Positions 22,186 through 30,845 of a stretch of 41,882 nt of DNA are shown here, one piece after another. The stretch's first letter is position 1, and each line of letters opens with the position of its first letter. The notes under the pieces are model-generated. The model searched no databases. It saw nothing but the letters and a program-made list of their open reading frames with translations, and was not told where the DNA came from. The stretch is from Phycisphaerae bacterium (lineage in GTDB: Bacteria; Planctomycetota; Phycisphaerae; Sedimentisphaerales; Anaerohalosphaeraceae): NCBI GenBank assembly GCA_021736615.1, contig JAIPFN010000012.1:1-41882 (forward strand). The letters run 5' to 3'. Position numbers and translations under genes: made by a program.

Positions 22186-24576
22186 TCACTCAACCGCTTT
22201 CAATGCCGTCACCATCGCAGCCGAGTAGCTTGTTCCATTACAAAGCACCGTCTTGCCCCTCTCGCCCCCTGCCAGGATCAACGTTCCCGGCCCGCTAATA
22301 TCGACCGTCCTTTCACCATAGTTCGTAAACGGGATCCATTGCTTTTTGTGTTTATCGTAATACGTCCCCGGCTTACCCGCCGCATCGGTCGCGCCAACGG
22401 CGATTATATTCCCCCGCGGCAGCGACGCCGGAAAGACAGGACTTCGGTCAATATCGACATTGTCGTTACCGGCTGCGCAGATAATTACCACGCCTTTATT
22501 TTCAAGTTCCCGCCAGATTGGTATACGGCTCAAGTCGCTTAATTGCCCAGCCGTCACATAAGTACCAAAACTGCAATTGATAACCTTCGCCCCGCAACCC
22601 GCGACATACTTTATAGCGTCTATAACCTTGCCCAGGTCACCCTCCAAAGGCTGTTGGTACCTGCTCTGTAAATCACCCGCCGACAAAACCACCGCGGTAA
22701 CGATCTTCGCCTGCGGTGCAACTCCAATAACATCGTGATCTTCGCCCAATGCACGCGATGCCATCACAGAAACCAGCGCAGTGCCATGATTAAACTGCTG
22801 CGGGTTTCGGCAAAGCAAGTTACTGCCTTCGGTAAAATTCCAACCTCGTACGTCGTCGACAAAACCGTTGCCGTCATCGTCAATACCGTTACCTGCAATC
22901 TCTCCACGGTTCACCCACGCCGAACCGGATATTCGCCTGTCACCCCAGTCCACCGGCCCGTCGACAAGCCCTATCAAAACCGCCGGTTTCCTTATGTCAT
23001 ATTCGTAACCGGCTAAAACACCGAGATCATTACCCGCGGCAAAACGGTTACGCAAAGCCCACTGAACCTCTGAAAGCCGCGTAGCCGGAAGCGACATCGA
23101 ATACATCTTAATGTTCGGAGCGACAACATATTTCCCCGAATCTTTATACTCACCCAGACGCTCTGCGGCAATCTTAATATAATCGTCACTGCCCCGCGAA
23201 AAAACCAGGTACCCGTCGACAGCAGAATTGCCAACGCGGCCATCTGAGCGATTCAGCGACAACTGAGAAGGCGTAAGTGTTCTGCGCCTAAGCTGCTTAT
23301 ACCTGTGAAAAATCCGGTCGCTAATATCAACGCCTATATAATCATAATCAAATTCAGTACCTTGCATTTTTTGCGTAGTTGCTGAAAAATTATCATCTAC
23401 GGCGGCGTCACTGTAACGCCGGCTCGCCGTCATTACTATAAGCTCGTCGGTGGTCCACTGACCCGGTTTCAGCAGTTTGGCAAGACCGGTAATATTGGCG
23501 TATTCTTCAGGCACAGCCGCTTCGACTCCAATAGCCTTAACACCGGCATCAAGCTTCATAAAACCGGCATTATCGATGCTCCTGGCGTCGACGCCGCTAA
23601 GCCTTAACGGGCTGAATGTCGCTATTGCCTTTACAATAGTCTCACCATGAGGAGGCTTGATCGGAAAACGAAAACCCATCTCTTTTGAAGGGATCGCAAG
23701 TTCTTTACCGACGCGGACAAAAGCACTCTTTTGCCATTTATTCGGCAGCAGCAAAGACATCTGCCCATCGCTGTCGACTGTGACCAAAGTAACGTAACAA
23801 TCCCTCTCTGCCGATACGACAAACTTTATGAACTCGCCTTCGAAATAAACCTGCCTGCTGCCTGCGGTTTTGATAGTAACTGCAAAGTCAGAAGCCGGGT
23901 TAACCGCATCGATCAGGTCGTTACCCGTAATCTGCGCAGGCGAACTACCATTACCCACGACATTTTCGGTGCCGCTGCGAAGCGACAACAACCCCGCAAG
24001 TTCGGCAACCTTGTCCGGCCACTGTCTTATCGATTTAAACTCAACACGCTTTCGTCTCTCAACATTTCCATTAACACAATCGACCAGCCTGGCACTTAAC
24101 GCGTAACTTCCGCCCAACTTGGAGATCGTGCCGATGACCACATAATCGACCCTCGACAATTTACCGAACTTTGACGAACCCTGGGGGCTATCAACAAGCA
24201 TCGACTCCTGAAAACCCTTCTCTTCAAGCAACTCCTTTAAATACTGCCTCTCAAAAACCTCATACTGCTGCGAGTCAATCTCGGTAACAAAAGCATCGCA
24301 GATAATCGCACCGGCACCGGCACCCATATTGACACTTTCGCCAAGAACCTTAAAGGGCAAAACAGCAATCGCCGGTTTTTCAGATTTTACAGGCTTAACG
24401 GGCTTAACTTTTTCGGGTTCGCCAACCGGACGAACCGCAGGCCCCGGCAATTCAATTATCTCAAGATCATCATCGATCAAAGCAGCCTTTTCTCCGGACC
24501 CGTCAAATGCTGCTGCACTGGAGCAAAACGCAAAAACCCCAACAACAAGTATAAAAGCTACAACCGATATTTTCAT
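22186..24576 (-). CDS. Exported CsgG/FlgO-like - DUF4384 - subtilisin-family (S8) protease
   Basis: A 796-residue protein. ATG 24576 has CTGGAG seven bases upstream and a signal peptide (cleavage near Ala23). Domain order: CsgG/FlgO-like (about 69-200: IAVLPFKVLGE, YEVFERQYLKELLEEKGF, VDYVVIGTISKLGGSYALSARL); DUF4384-like (about 230-330: YFEGEFIKFVVSAERDCYVTLV, LLLPNKW); linker; S8 peptidase (about 530-796). The triad is Asp539 (GLVDGPVDW), His597 (FNHGTALVSVMA) and Ser783 (NGTSYSAAMV), with oxyanion Asn704 (AAGND) and a calcium-type insert NGIDDDGNGFVDD. The protein ends 13 residues after the serine, shorter than usual. It is the last gene of an operon with a caspase-like peptidase. Fusion of these three domains is unusual. 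Confidence 0.88.
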   Translation of the reverse strand: MKISVVAFILVVGVFAFCSSAAAFDGSGEKAALIDDDLEIIELPGPAVRPVGEPEKVKPVKPVKSEKPAIAVLPFKVLGESVNMGAGAGAIICDAFVTEIDSQQYEVFERQYLKELLEEKGFQESMLVDSPQGSSKFGKLSRVDYVVIGTISKLGGSYALSARLVDCVNGNVERRKRVEFKSIRQWPDKVAELAGLLSLRSGTENVVGNGSSPAQITGNDLIDAVNPASDFAVTIKTAGSRQVYFEGEFIKFVVSAERDCYVTLVTVDSDGQMSLLLPNKWQKSAFVRVGKELAIPSKEMGFRFPIKPPHGETIVKAIATFSPLRLSGVDARSIDNAGFMKLDAGVKAIGVEAAVPEEYANITGLAKLLKPGQWTTDELIVMTASRRYSDAAVDDNFSATTQKMQGTEFDYDYIGVDISDRIFHRYKQLRRRTLTPSQLSLNRSDGRVGNSAVDGYLVFSRGSDDYIKIAAERLGEYKDSGKYVVAPNIKMYSMSLPATRLSEVQWALRNRFAAGNDLGVLAGYEYDIRKPAVLIGLVDGPVDWGDRRISGSAWVNRGEIAGNGIDDDGNGFVDDVRGWNFTEGSNLLCRNPQQFNHGTALVSVMASRALGEDHDVIGVAPQAKIVTAVVLSAGDLQSRYQQPLEGDLGKVIDAIKYVAGCGAKVINCSFGTYVTAGQLSDLSRIPIWRELENKGVVIICAAGNDNVDIDRSPVFPASLPRGNIIAVGATDAAGKPGTYYDKHKKQWIPFTNYGERTVDISGPGTLILAGGERGKTVLCNGTSYSAAMVTALKAVE

Positions 24577-24614
24577 AATTAAACTCCAGCTTGCGGCTTC
24601 TTTAAAAAAAGCCT

Positions 24615-24683
24615 CGGCCAAAGGCCGTTTCCTTCATTATACAATAATCATTATACATTCCTAACTGACCAACGGTCAGTTAG
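24615..24683. repeat. Two-hairpin intergenic element, copy 2
   Basis: Hairpin A CGGCC-AAA-GGCCG (24615-24627), TTTCC, an AT-rich spacer with TTATACAATAATCATTATAC, and hairpin B CTAACTGACC-AAC-GGTCAGTTAG (24661-24683, ten perfect pairs). It fills the gap between the TPR lipoprotein gene and the subtilase gene. On the minus strand hairpin A is followed by AGGCTTTTTTT, so this copy could act as a partial terminator inside the operon. Confidence 0.6.
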
Positions 24684-24685
24684 AG

Positions 24686-27244
24686 TCAGTATTTTGCTTT
24701 TGCCAGTTCAATTTCCGCAGAAAAATTTCTGTTGTCTGAATTCACCGTAACTATAATCCTGTCACCGACGCCGTACTGGCTCATTATCGCGTCAACTTGC
24801 TTTATCGAACCTATCGGCCTTCCGTCGATTGCGATCAGCGTGCACGGCAGTTTAATTCGCTCGGCTATTGGGGTATCCAGCCGGGTTATCATTACCCTGT
24901 CGTTTCTGTCGATCAGACTTGCCGGAAACTCTGCCTGCTGCAATAAAACGTGGCATTGCCTTCGGAAAAGTTTGTTAAGGTCAACCAGGTCGTTTTCCGC
25001 CGGTATCAAACTCTCAAGATACGCGATCATTTTGCCGGTATGGTCGTAACCGACTGGATAGGCAAAAAGATACCTGATGCAATTTTCGACTCCCTTTTCC
25101 GAATCACCTGCGTTTTGGGCCTGCCGCATCTGATCGACAAAACGCTGGCCATGCTTTTTACTGGCAAGAACCAGCGACCTGTTCATGTTTTCGATAACCT
25201 CCTCCATCGCTTTATCGGCCATCGCGGCATCGTCCGGCAAATCGAGAGGGTCGGCGACAACATTATGAGCACTGTCGCCTTCCACAGTTCTGTCTGTCGC
25301 GGAATGCTTGCCGATGATCCGGTCGGAAAAGATAATACTGCCGGTGGTAGTATCGAGCACCTTAATAAACAGCCCGATCTTAGAAGTCTTAGTAATATGT
25401 TTGATCGGATAGGTATGCGGAAGTATCCTTGGAACCCTTTTCTGCTGAGGAGTATTGATCATCCTGGTCTCTGCGATCTGAGCCCTGCTCTCGGCAGCGG
25501 CAAGCTTATTCCTGGCATTGGCGATCTCCAGAGAACTGACTATCTTTTCGGCAGTAGAATGTTCGTCATGATTGTACCTGTTGGCTCTGGCTTCTGCATT
25601 TAGATCGGCAAGTTTCATACGGCACCGCCGCACCTCGTACATCGCCTTGTTATACTCACGTTCAACAGGAGGGTAAGCTTCGTTGGCAACGAGCATTGTA
25701 CCGGACTGGTACTTTGTTTTGCCGTATTCGGTTTTACCGGTAGTACGAAAAACCTTATTTTCAAGTATCTTCCCGACGACCAATGCCCCCACACCCTTGA
25801 GTTTACCGCGTTCGATGCGAAACTCCGCATCGATCATATCGGTAAGATTAAAGTTCTGCTCGTCAATTACTTTGGCAAGATCCATCCTGTCCATAAATAA
25901 AACATTAGCCGGCTTTACACTGTTGAGATGCTGAACGGCGGCAGCTTCTAACGTATTGGCAAGTTCCCGGTTTTTGTCCGACGAATCGAACCCTATAAAA
26001 CCCATGACATATCTGATGTCCTTCTGGATTTTTTTTATATTTTCCGAAAGTCGCCCTTTTACGGCAAAGTTTTCCGGTCTGTAACCAATACTCAAAACAT
26101 CATATAAAACGGCATTTCCGTAGAGTTGTCTGTCGGCAAAACCGGCAGCTTTTTTCTCATGTCTTTCGGCCAGTTCATAACTGACTTTCTCCATAAGCAG
26201 ATCAATATTCTTATAACCGTTAAGCATCCTGTTGCTTCGTCTGAAACTTCTTAGAGCCTGCTCATACCTGCCGGCATTGAAATACTCATTACCTGCAGAA
26301 ATCAACTTATCACAGACTGCTTTCTTGGCGTTTGTAACCAGCGTCGTAATCCCCGGCATAGACGGATAAAGCCTGGACGCGTGCTGGAGTGTTTCGAGAG
26401 CCTGTTCGGATTGCCCCGTAGCCATCAGTTTCTCCGCCGCGACCACAAACCCGTCGGCCTTATTTCTGTTTGCCACTTTAGTGATAATATTATTGGCAGC
26501 CTGACCGTTTGGAACATAGACCAGAGCCTGCCTGGCCTGTTGCTCCGCGTCGTCCCGGTCGTCTTTGGCAAGAAACCCGTCTGCAAGGTTATAATGATAA
26601 TCGTAAGCGTCCCTTTTGATCTTATCGAGCGTATGTTTTCCCTGCGGCATTGAATTGTACGTCGCCAGCGCGTCCTGCATCTTCTTTACCGCCGCCGGCC
26701 ACTGTTTTAATGCTGCAAGTTCCAAAGCCTCCTTACGCATACCATCGGCCCTGACCGTCTCGGCATTGATAACTCTCAAAAGATCATGATACTCAAAAAC
26801 TGACTGATCGTATTCAAGCGCTTTGTCAGCATGAGATTTGGCAGTACCGAGATCTTTTCTCGCCAGTAAATTTTGCGCCTCTCTGTAATGATATTTCGCC
26901 GCCAGCCGTTTTGCCTCTTTGAGTTTCAAACGGTATTTGCTTAGCTTTTTTTTGCTCTCCCACGGCCAATTGTCCTTCTCTTGAGCAGGCTCTGCCGCCG
27001 GTTGACCGGGCAGTCTGTATGTTGTCCCGCAGCATGGCTCATCCAGATCGTCGACAAACTTATCGCCTTCGGCCAGCCGAACCGAATGCTTAAGCTTAGT
27101 AACGGCACTGCCGTAGTTACCCCGATCAAGAAGCCTTAAACCTTCGTCGTATGCCTTATCCGCCGCACAACCGCAAAGCAGCAAGCCGGCAAGGACAAAA
27201 AACCAAAGCAGGCGGCAAATACTTTTTTCCGATCCAAACATCAT
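24686..27244 (-). CDS. Lipoprotein with TPR-like, CsgG/FlgO-like and PDZ-like regions
   Basis: An 852-residue protein. The signal peptide ends in lipobox LCGC (Cys26). Residues about 27-390 are helical repeats of TPR character (YDEGLRLLDRGNYGSAVTKL, YREAQNLLARKDLGTAKSHADKAL, YFNAGRYEQALRSFRRSNRML). About 400-640 resembles CsgG/FlgO lipoproteins (GFIGFDSS, NVLFMDRMDLAKVIDEQNFNL, VGALVVGKI, and later SKIGLFIKVLDTTTGSIIFSD), interrupted by a charged coiled coil. About 770-850 looks like a PDZ domain (CTLIAIDGRPIGSIKQVD, VGDRIIVTVNSD). No catalytic residues are seen. It probably works as a membrane-tethered scaffold. It is flanked in one operon by a caspase-like and a subtilisin-like protease (gaps of 48 and 109 bases). 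A second ATG at 27241 is an equivalent start. Confidence 0.85.
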   Translation of the reverse strand: MMFGSEKSICRLLWFFVLAGLLLCGCAADKAYDEGLRLLDRGNYGSAVTKLKHSVRLAEGDKFVDDLDEPCCGTTYRLPGQPAAEPAQEKDNWPWESKKKLSKYRLKLKEAKRLAAKYHYREAQNLLARKDLGTAKSHADKALEYDQSVFEYHDLLRVINAETVRADGMRKEALELAALKQWPAAVKKMQDALATYNSMPQGKHTLDKIKRDAYDYHYNLADGFLAKDDRDDAEQQARQALVYVPNGQAANNIITKVANRNKADGFVVAAEKLMATGQSEQALETLQHASRLYPSMPGITTLVTNAKKAVCDKLISAGNEYFNAGRYEQALRSFRRSNRMLNGYKNIDLLMEKVSYELAERHEKKAAGFADRQLYGNAVLYDVLSIGYRPENFAVKGRLSENIKKIQKDIRYVMGFIGFDSSDKNRELANTLEAAAVQHLNSVKPANVLFMDRMDLAKVIDEQNFNLTDMIDAEFRIERGKLKGVGALVVGKILENKVFRTTGKTEYGKTKYQSGTMLVANEAYPPVEREYNKAMYEVRRCRMKLADLNAEARANRYNHDEHSTAEKIVSSLEIANARNKLAAAESRAQIAETRMINTPQQKRVPRILPHTYPIKHITKTSKIGLFIKVLDTTTGSIIFSDRIIGKHSATDRTVEGDSAHNVVADPLDLPDDAAMADKAMEEVIENMNRSLVLASKKHGQRFVDQMRQAQNAGDSEKGVENCIRYLFAYPVGYDHTGKMIAYLESLIPAENDLVDLNKLFRRQCHVLLQQAEFPASLIDRNDRVMITRLDTPIAERIKLPCTLIAIDGRPIGSIKQVDAIMSQYGVGDRIIVTVNSDNRNFSAEIELAKAKY

Positions 27245-27274
27245 AGTTAAATCCCAATTCGTAATTCGTAATTC

Positions 27275-27301
27275 TCAAACTAGCCGATCAGGTCAGTTTG
27301 A
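27275..27301 (-). repeat. Hairpin B-like palindrome over the caspase-gene stop codon
   Basis: TCAAACTAGCC (27275-27285) pairs with GGTCAGTTTGA (27291-27301) around GATCA with one mismatch and one wobble. It matches the B half of the two-hairpin element and includes the TGA of the caspase-like gene (27293-27295). It is preceded by a short direct repeat TAATTCG. No A half is present. Confidence 0.5.
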
Positions 27302-28921
27302 GTCTTTAAGCCACTCTACAAGCATCGCTGAGGCCTTATTACCCGCTTCGGTCACCGCGTCCTGCTGTGCCTTAGCGGAAAAACTGCTGCCCCTTGTAGA
27401 ACTGACGCTAAAATTATGCAATACTTTGCGGGAATTCACATCATATATCTTAACCGTAACCGAAGCGTCATAATAAGAAAACTTAGCACCGTAAGTCTCT
27501 TTTTCCCCTTGATCGGTAGTCTCTAAAACACACAAAACCAAAATCCCGGCATAATTTCGTCGTGCCTCCTGCAAGTGCCCTGCCAGAACCTTACTGTCAA
27601 TCGCCGATGATTCCTCTAAAAAATCAAACTCCGAGATCGACGCTTTTTTGAAAGCCTCTCTTAATTGCGTCGTCATTATCGACCGGAGATTCGCCTGACT
27701 GTTATTAAGCAGAATAACGCAACGGCCATTCGACGAGATACCAGGATTTACCGCGGCATCGGTATTCCGGCCTGCCGGTTCTACCGCAGGATAAAAGTTC
27801 ACATATTCAACCCTTGCCTGTTGAAGTTGTGCATCTGTAAGCGTTTTGCCGATAGCCAGCGGAATATGCCTTGCGATCTCCGCACCGGCAAGAGCAGGCG
27901 TCGAAATCCTGTCTGCCCTGACTTCCGGCTTATTCCGAAGCATCCATCTGCTGACATTCGCCGAGACATATTCGCTAATCGAACCGACGGTTATAAAACC
28001 TCTTTGGTCCGACGGACTCTCGCCTCTAAGCGCCTTAAGCAAAAACTTACTGAATACTCCGTGCCCGCTCTCGTTATCCTCATAGCTGTACTGCCCCGCC
28101 GAGCAGCTCATAAGCGTCGCAAACCCGGTTGACGCGGCAAAGGCCCGCTGAAATCTCTCGCTCATCGCATCCCCCGTTCCGCCCGACTTGCTGTTTTCAA
28201 CCCTCTCTCTGCACGCGTCGAGAATAAGCAGTTTCTTCCCCGCCCGCGATTTGCTTATAGAGTCTTTAACCGTCCCCGAGTAGATCGCGGTATCGTCAAG
28301 AAACCCCCGCAGCCCGTCGGTCGGCATAAGATACACACCGTTTCTACTCTCGAAACCGTGCGTACTGAACGAGACTATAACAATATCCTGCCGGGATTGC
28401 CCGATCCTGCCCACTATCCGCAATGACTGGAGAATCTTCGGTTTCGTCGCAGTAGTTACCTCTACCCCGCTTTGCTTTAGCAGTTCCAGCATCTTGCCGA
28501 TAAAAGGATTCGTCGGCTCACCCGAAAGACAAAGAATGCAATTTTCCGGCTTGACAAGTTTAAGCTCGCTGACAAAAACATAAGCCTGCTCAACGGCATC
28601 ATTGACGGCACACTTAAGACCGGCAAGTCCGTTGTCTTCGCTAAAACTGTTCACCCCGACAAAAAGTGCCGCACTTTGCCTTGACGGTATTTCCGAGACA
28701 ACATTAAACTCATTTCTCGGCAAAGCCTCAACACCGATAGCCCGCCGGGTAACTTTGGAATTAGAATTGGGATCGTTGAAAATGACAATTTCTTCTTTCG
28801 GCAGCGGCCGATTGCTCATAGCAAGCATAGGCACTGCCAAAAGCAGCAAACCAATCACCGCAAGAGCCGGTAAAACCGACCTGCCGCCCAAAAATCGCCA
28901 AATATTTGAATCGCTAAACAT
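27293..28921 (-). CDS. Membrane-anchored caspase-like (C14) peptidase
   Basis: A 542-residue protein with an N-terminal membrane helix (about 16-35), a short linker and a caspase-fold p20-like domain (about 82-245). The core strands ALFVGVNSF and IVIVSFSTHGF carry His188, and KKLLILDACRERVEN carries Cys237: the His-Gly and Asp-x-Cys dyad of clan CD is intact. MSCSAGQYSYED and GHGVFSKFLLKAL follow as in bacterial metacaspase-like proteins. The C-terminal 150 residues (about 390-542: GRCVILLNNSQ, YYDASVTVKIYDVNSRKVLHNFSVSS) resemble the lipoprotein fold of LPP20/CsgG type proteins. The helix could be an uncleaved signal, putting the peptidase in the periplasm. First gene of the operon. Confidence 0.88.
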   Translation of the reverse strand: MFSDSNIWRFLGGRSVLPALAVIGLLLLAVPMLAMSNRPLPKEEIVIFNDPNSNSKVTRRAIGVEALPRNEFNVVSEIPSRQSAALFVGVNSFSEDNGLAGLKCAVNDAVEQAYVFVSELKLVKPENCILCLSGEPTNPFIGKMLELLKQSGVEVTTATKPKILQSLRIVGRIGQSRQDIVIVSFSTHGFESRNGVYLMPTDGLRGFLDDTAIYSGTVKDSISKSRAGKKLLILDACRERVENSKSGGTGDAMSERFQRAFAASTGFATLMSCSAGQYSYEDNESGHGVFSKFLLKALRGESPSDQRGFITVGSISEYVSANVSRWMLRNKPEVRADRISTPALAGAEIARHIPLAIGKTLTDAQLQQARVEYVNFYPAVEPAGRNTDAAVNPGISSNGRCVILLNNSQANLRSIMTTQLREAFKKASISEFDFLEESSAIDSKVLAGHLQEARRNYAGILVLCVLETTDQGEKETYGAKFSYYDASVTVKIYDVNSRKVLHNFSVSSTRGSSFSAKAQQDAVTEAGNKASAMLVEWLKDSN

Positions 28922-29426
28922 CTCGTCCCAGCCGTCTTAAATTATTAAACACACTCATTGCGTTTCATTATACCATCATTATCACCGTTATTCAACATCC
29001 CACCGTATTGACAAACCATGCATAACTAGTAATAAAGACGCACAGGAACGAAAAAGTTACAAAAAATCCCCAGAAAAAGCCAGAAAACACCAAATTTCCC
29101 CAAAAAACATCTTTCTACCCAACCACACGACAAACAGCAGCGTGGAGCGCAAGCGACATGCTAACCCGCAGATCCGGACAGACTTACATAATCTTTAAAA
29201 CACCCGGCGATGGCGGGCCTGTTGCCGAAATAAGAAATCCGAATATCGATCCGCTAGAGGCGGACGAAACAAATTCAAAATACAAATTACCAATATCCAA
29301 AACCCCTTTCTGACAAACTCAGAAACGTTTTGAACATTTCTTTTTTGAATTTCGTGCTTGTTTCGAATTTCGGGTTTCGTGCTTCGAATTTGAACAATAG
29401 GCCCTGTCGTCTAGGTCAGCTGTTTG
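28922..29426. other. Intergenic region with promoter and repeat remnants
   Basis: 505 bases between the caspase operon and gltD, both on the minus strand. It holds the caspase promoter (28967-28995), an AT-rich block (29020-29110), and from about 29230 to 29400 degenerate repeat-like sequence: a TCCGC/GCGGA hairpin within CCGCTAGAGGCGG and several GAATTTCG/TTTCGTGCTTCG copies of dispersed-repeat character. A 51-codon open frame (29158-29313) is not convincing. No clear terminator for gltD was found. Confidence 0.55.
28967..28995 (-). promoter_or_regulatory. Promoter of the caspase-subtilase operon
   Basis: On the minus strand TTGAAT (28995-28990) and TATAAT (28972-28967) are exactly 17 bases apart, about 46 bases upstream of the caspase-like start codon. 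The spacer contains GATAATGAT, half of a classical Fur box, so metal control is possible but speculative. Confidence 0.65.
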
Positions 29427-30845
29427 TTATTTTTCTCGCAGCCATTCATCAATCGCCGCCGCCGCTTTCCTGCCGCTGTCAATCGCCCTTACTACCAGCG
29501 AGGCACCTGTCGTAGTGTCTCCGGCGGTAAATATCCACGGCTGACTGGACTGGAAGTTCTCTGCTTTAACATTACCTCTTTCGTCAAGTTCAACGCCAAG
29601 AGCCTCGACAAGTCCCTTATGTGTAACATGTACAAAACCCATAGCCAGCAAAACCAGATCAGCCTCAATGGTAAATTCGCTTCCTTCGACCTCTTTCAGT
29701 TTCCAGTTTCCGCCGACATTTTCCCACTCGACCTTGCAGCAGTGAATTTGCCGAACACGCCTGTCGTCACCGCTGAAACTCTTGGTAGTTACGCTCCACA
29801 TCCGCTCGCAGCCCTCTTCATGCGAAGTAGACTGCCGCATGATCCGCGGCCACATCGGCCATGGAGTATCGACCGGACGGTCAACCGGCGGCTTTGGAAG
29901 AATCTCAAGCTGATAAACATTCTTCGCCCCCTGCCGCCTTGCCGTCCCCACACAGTCACTTCCCGTATCACCGCCGCCTATAACCACGACATTCTTGCCG
30001 TTAGCCGACGGAATGGACGCGGTAACTTCTTCACCGGCAACCATTTTATTCTGGGCCGAGAGGTAATCCATCGCGAAAAGAATATTCTCGTATCCTCGAC
30101 CCGGCACAACCAGGTCCCTCGGCTGTCCCGCCCCCATCGTCAGACAAACCGCATCGAACATCTTCCGCAAGTAACGAACGGAAATATCAACACCTACCTC
30201 AACGCCCGTCTGAAAATCAACGCCCTCAGCCATAAGTTGCTCAAGCCTGCGGTCGATCACCTTCTTGTCCAGCTTAAAGTCCGGTATACCATACCTAAGC
30301 ATCCCGCCCGCCGACTCATCCTTTTCAAAAACGACGACATCGTGCCCCATTCTCGCAAGCTGCTGAGCAGCCGCAAGACCCGCAGGCCCCGAACCGACCA
30401 CAGCAACACTTTTGCCCGTCTTATTCTTTGCAATCAAAGGTTTGATCCAACCTTCGGCAAAACCTTTTTCAACGATCTCATACTCGATTTGCTTGATAAC
30501 AACAGGCTCGTCGTTTACCCCAAGCGTACACGCGGTTTCGCAAGGCGCAGGACATATCCGCCCCGTTATTTCCGGGAAATTATTCGTCGAATGCAGATTG
30601 GCGCACGCCTCTTTCCACTGTCCGTGATGAACCAGTTCATTAAATTCCGGGATCCTGTTCTTGACCGGACACCCCGATCCATGACAAAATGGTATCCCGC
30701 AATTCATACATCGCGTTGCCTGCTTATCGATCATATCCGGAGTCAGCGGAAGATTGATCTCATCAAAATCCTTGACTCGTTCTTCAATAGGCCGATGTCC
30801 GACATCCTGACGCTTATACTTCATGAAACCTCTTGGATCAGTCAC
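29427..30845 (-). CDS. gltD: Glutamate synthase small (beta) subunit
   Basis: A 472-residue FAD and iron-sulfur protein that passes electrons from NADPH to GltB. GTG 30845 is the start: it has AGAGGAGG upstream and gives the family N-terminus TDPRGFMKYKR; the open frame upstream is gltB shadow. N-terminal cysteines for two [4Fe-4S] clusters are present (CMNCGIPFCHGSGCP and CPAPCETAC), as are the FAD motif GSGPAGLAAAQQLA and the NADPH motif VIGGGDTGSDC. The C-terminal FAD site reads FTAGDTTTGASLVVRAI. It overlaps gltB by eight bases (GTGACTGA), indicating translational coupling for stoichiometric production. Confidence 0.96.
   Translation of the reverse strand: MTDPRGFMKYKRQDVGHRPIEERVKDFDEINLPLTPDMIDKQATRCMNCGIPFCHGSGCPVKNRIPEFNELVHHGQWKEACANLHSTNNFPEITGRICPAPCETACTLGVNDEPVVIKQIEYEIVEKGFAEGWIKPLIAKNKTGKSVAVVGSGPAGLAAAQQLARMGHDVVVFEKDESAGGMLRYGIPDFKLDKKVIDRRLEQLMAEGVDFQTGVEVGVDISVRYLRKMFDAVCLTMGAGQPRDLVVPGRGYENILFAMDYLSAQNKMVAGEEVTASIPSANGKNVVVIGGGDTGSDCVGTARRQGAKNVYQLEILPKPPVDRPVDTPWPMWPRIMRQSTSHEEGCERMWSVTTKSFSGDDRRVRQIHCCKVEWENVGGNWKLKEVEGSEFTIEADLVLLAMGFVHVTHKGLVEALGVELDERGNVKAENFQSSQPWIFTAGDTTTGASLVVRAIDSGRKAAAAIDEWLREK

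Noticed and set aside
29158..29313. 51-codon frame whose first residues (ML.RRSGQTYII) faintly recall CsrA
   Set aside because: The rest does not match CsrA (no later conserved core), and the second half falls in degenerate repeat sequence.
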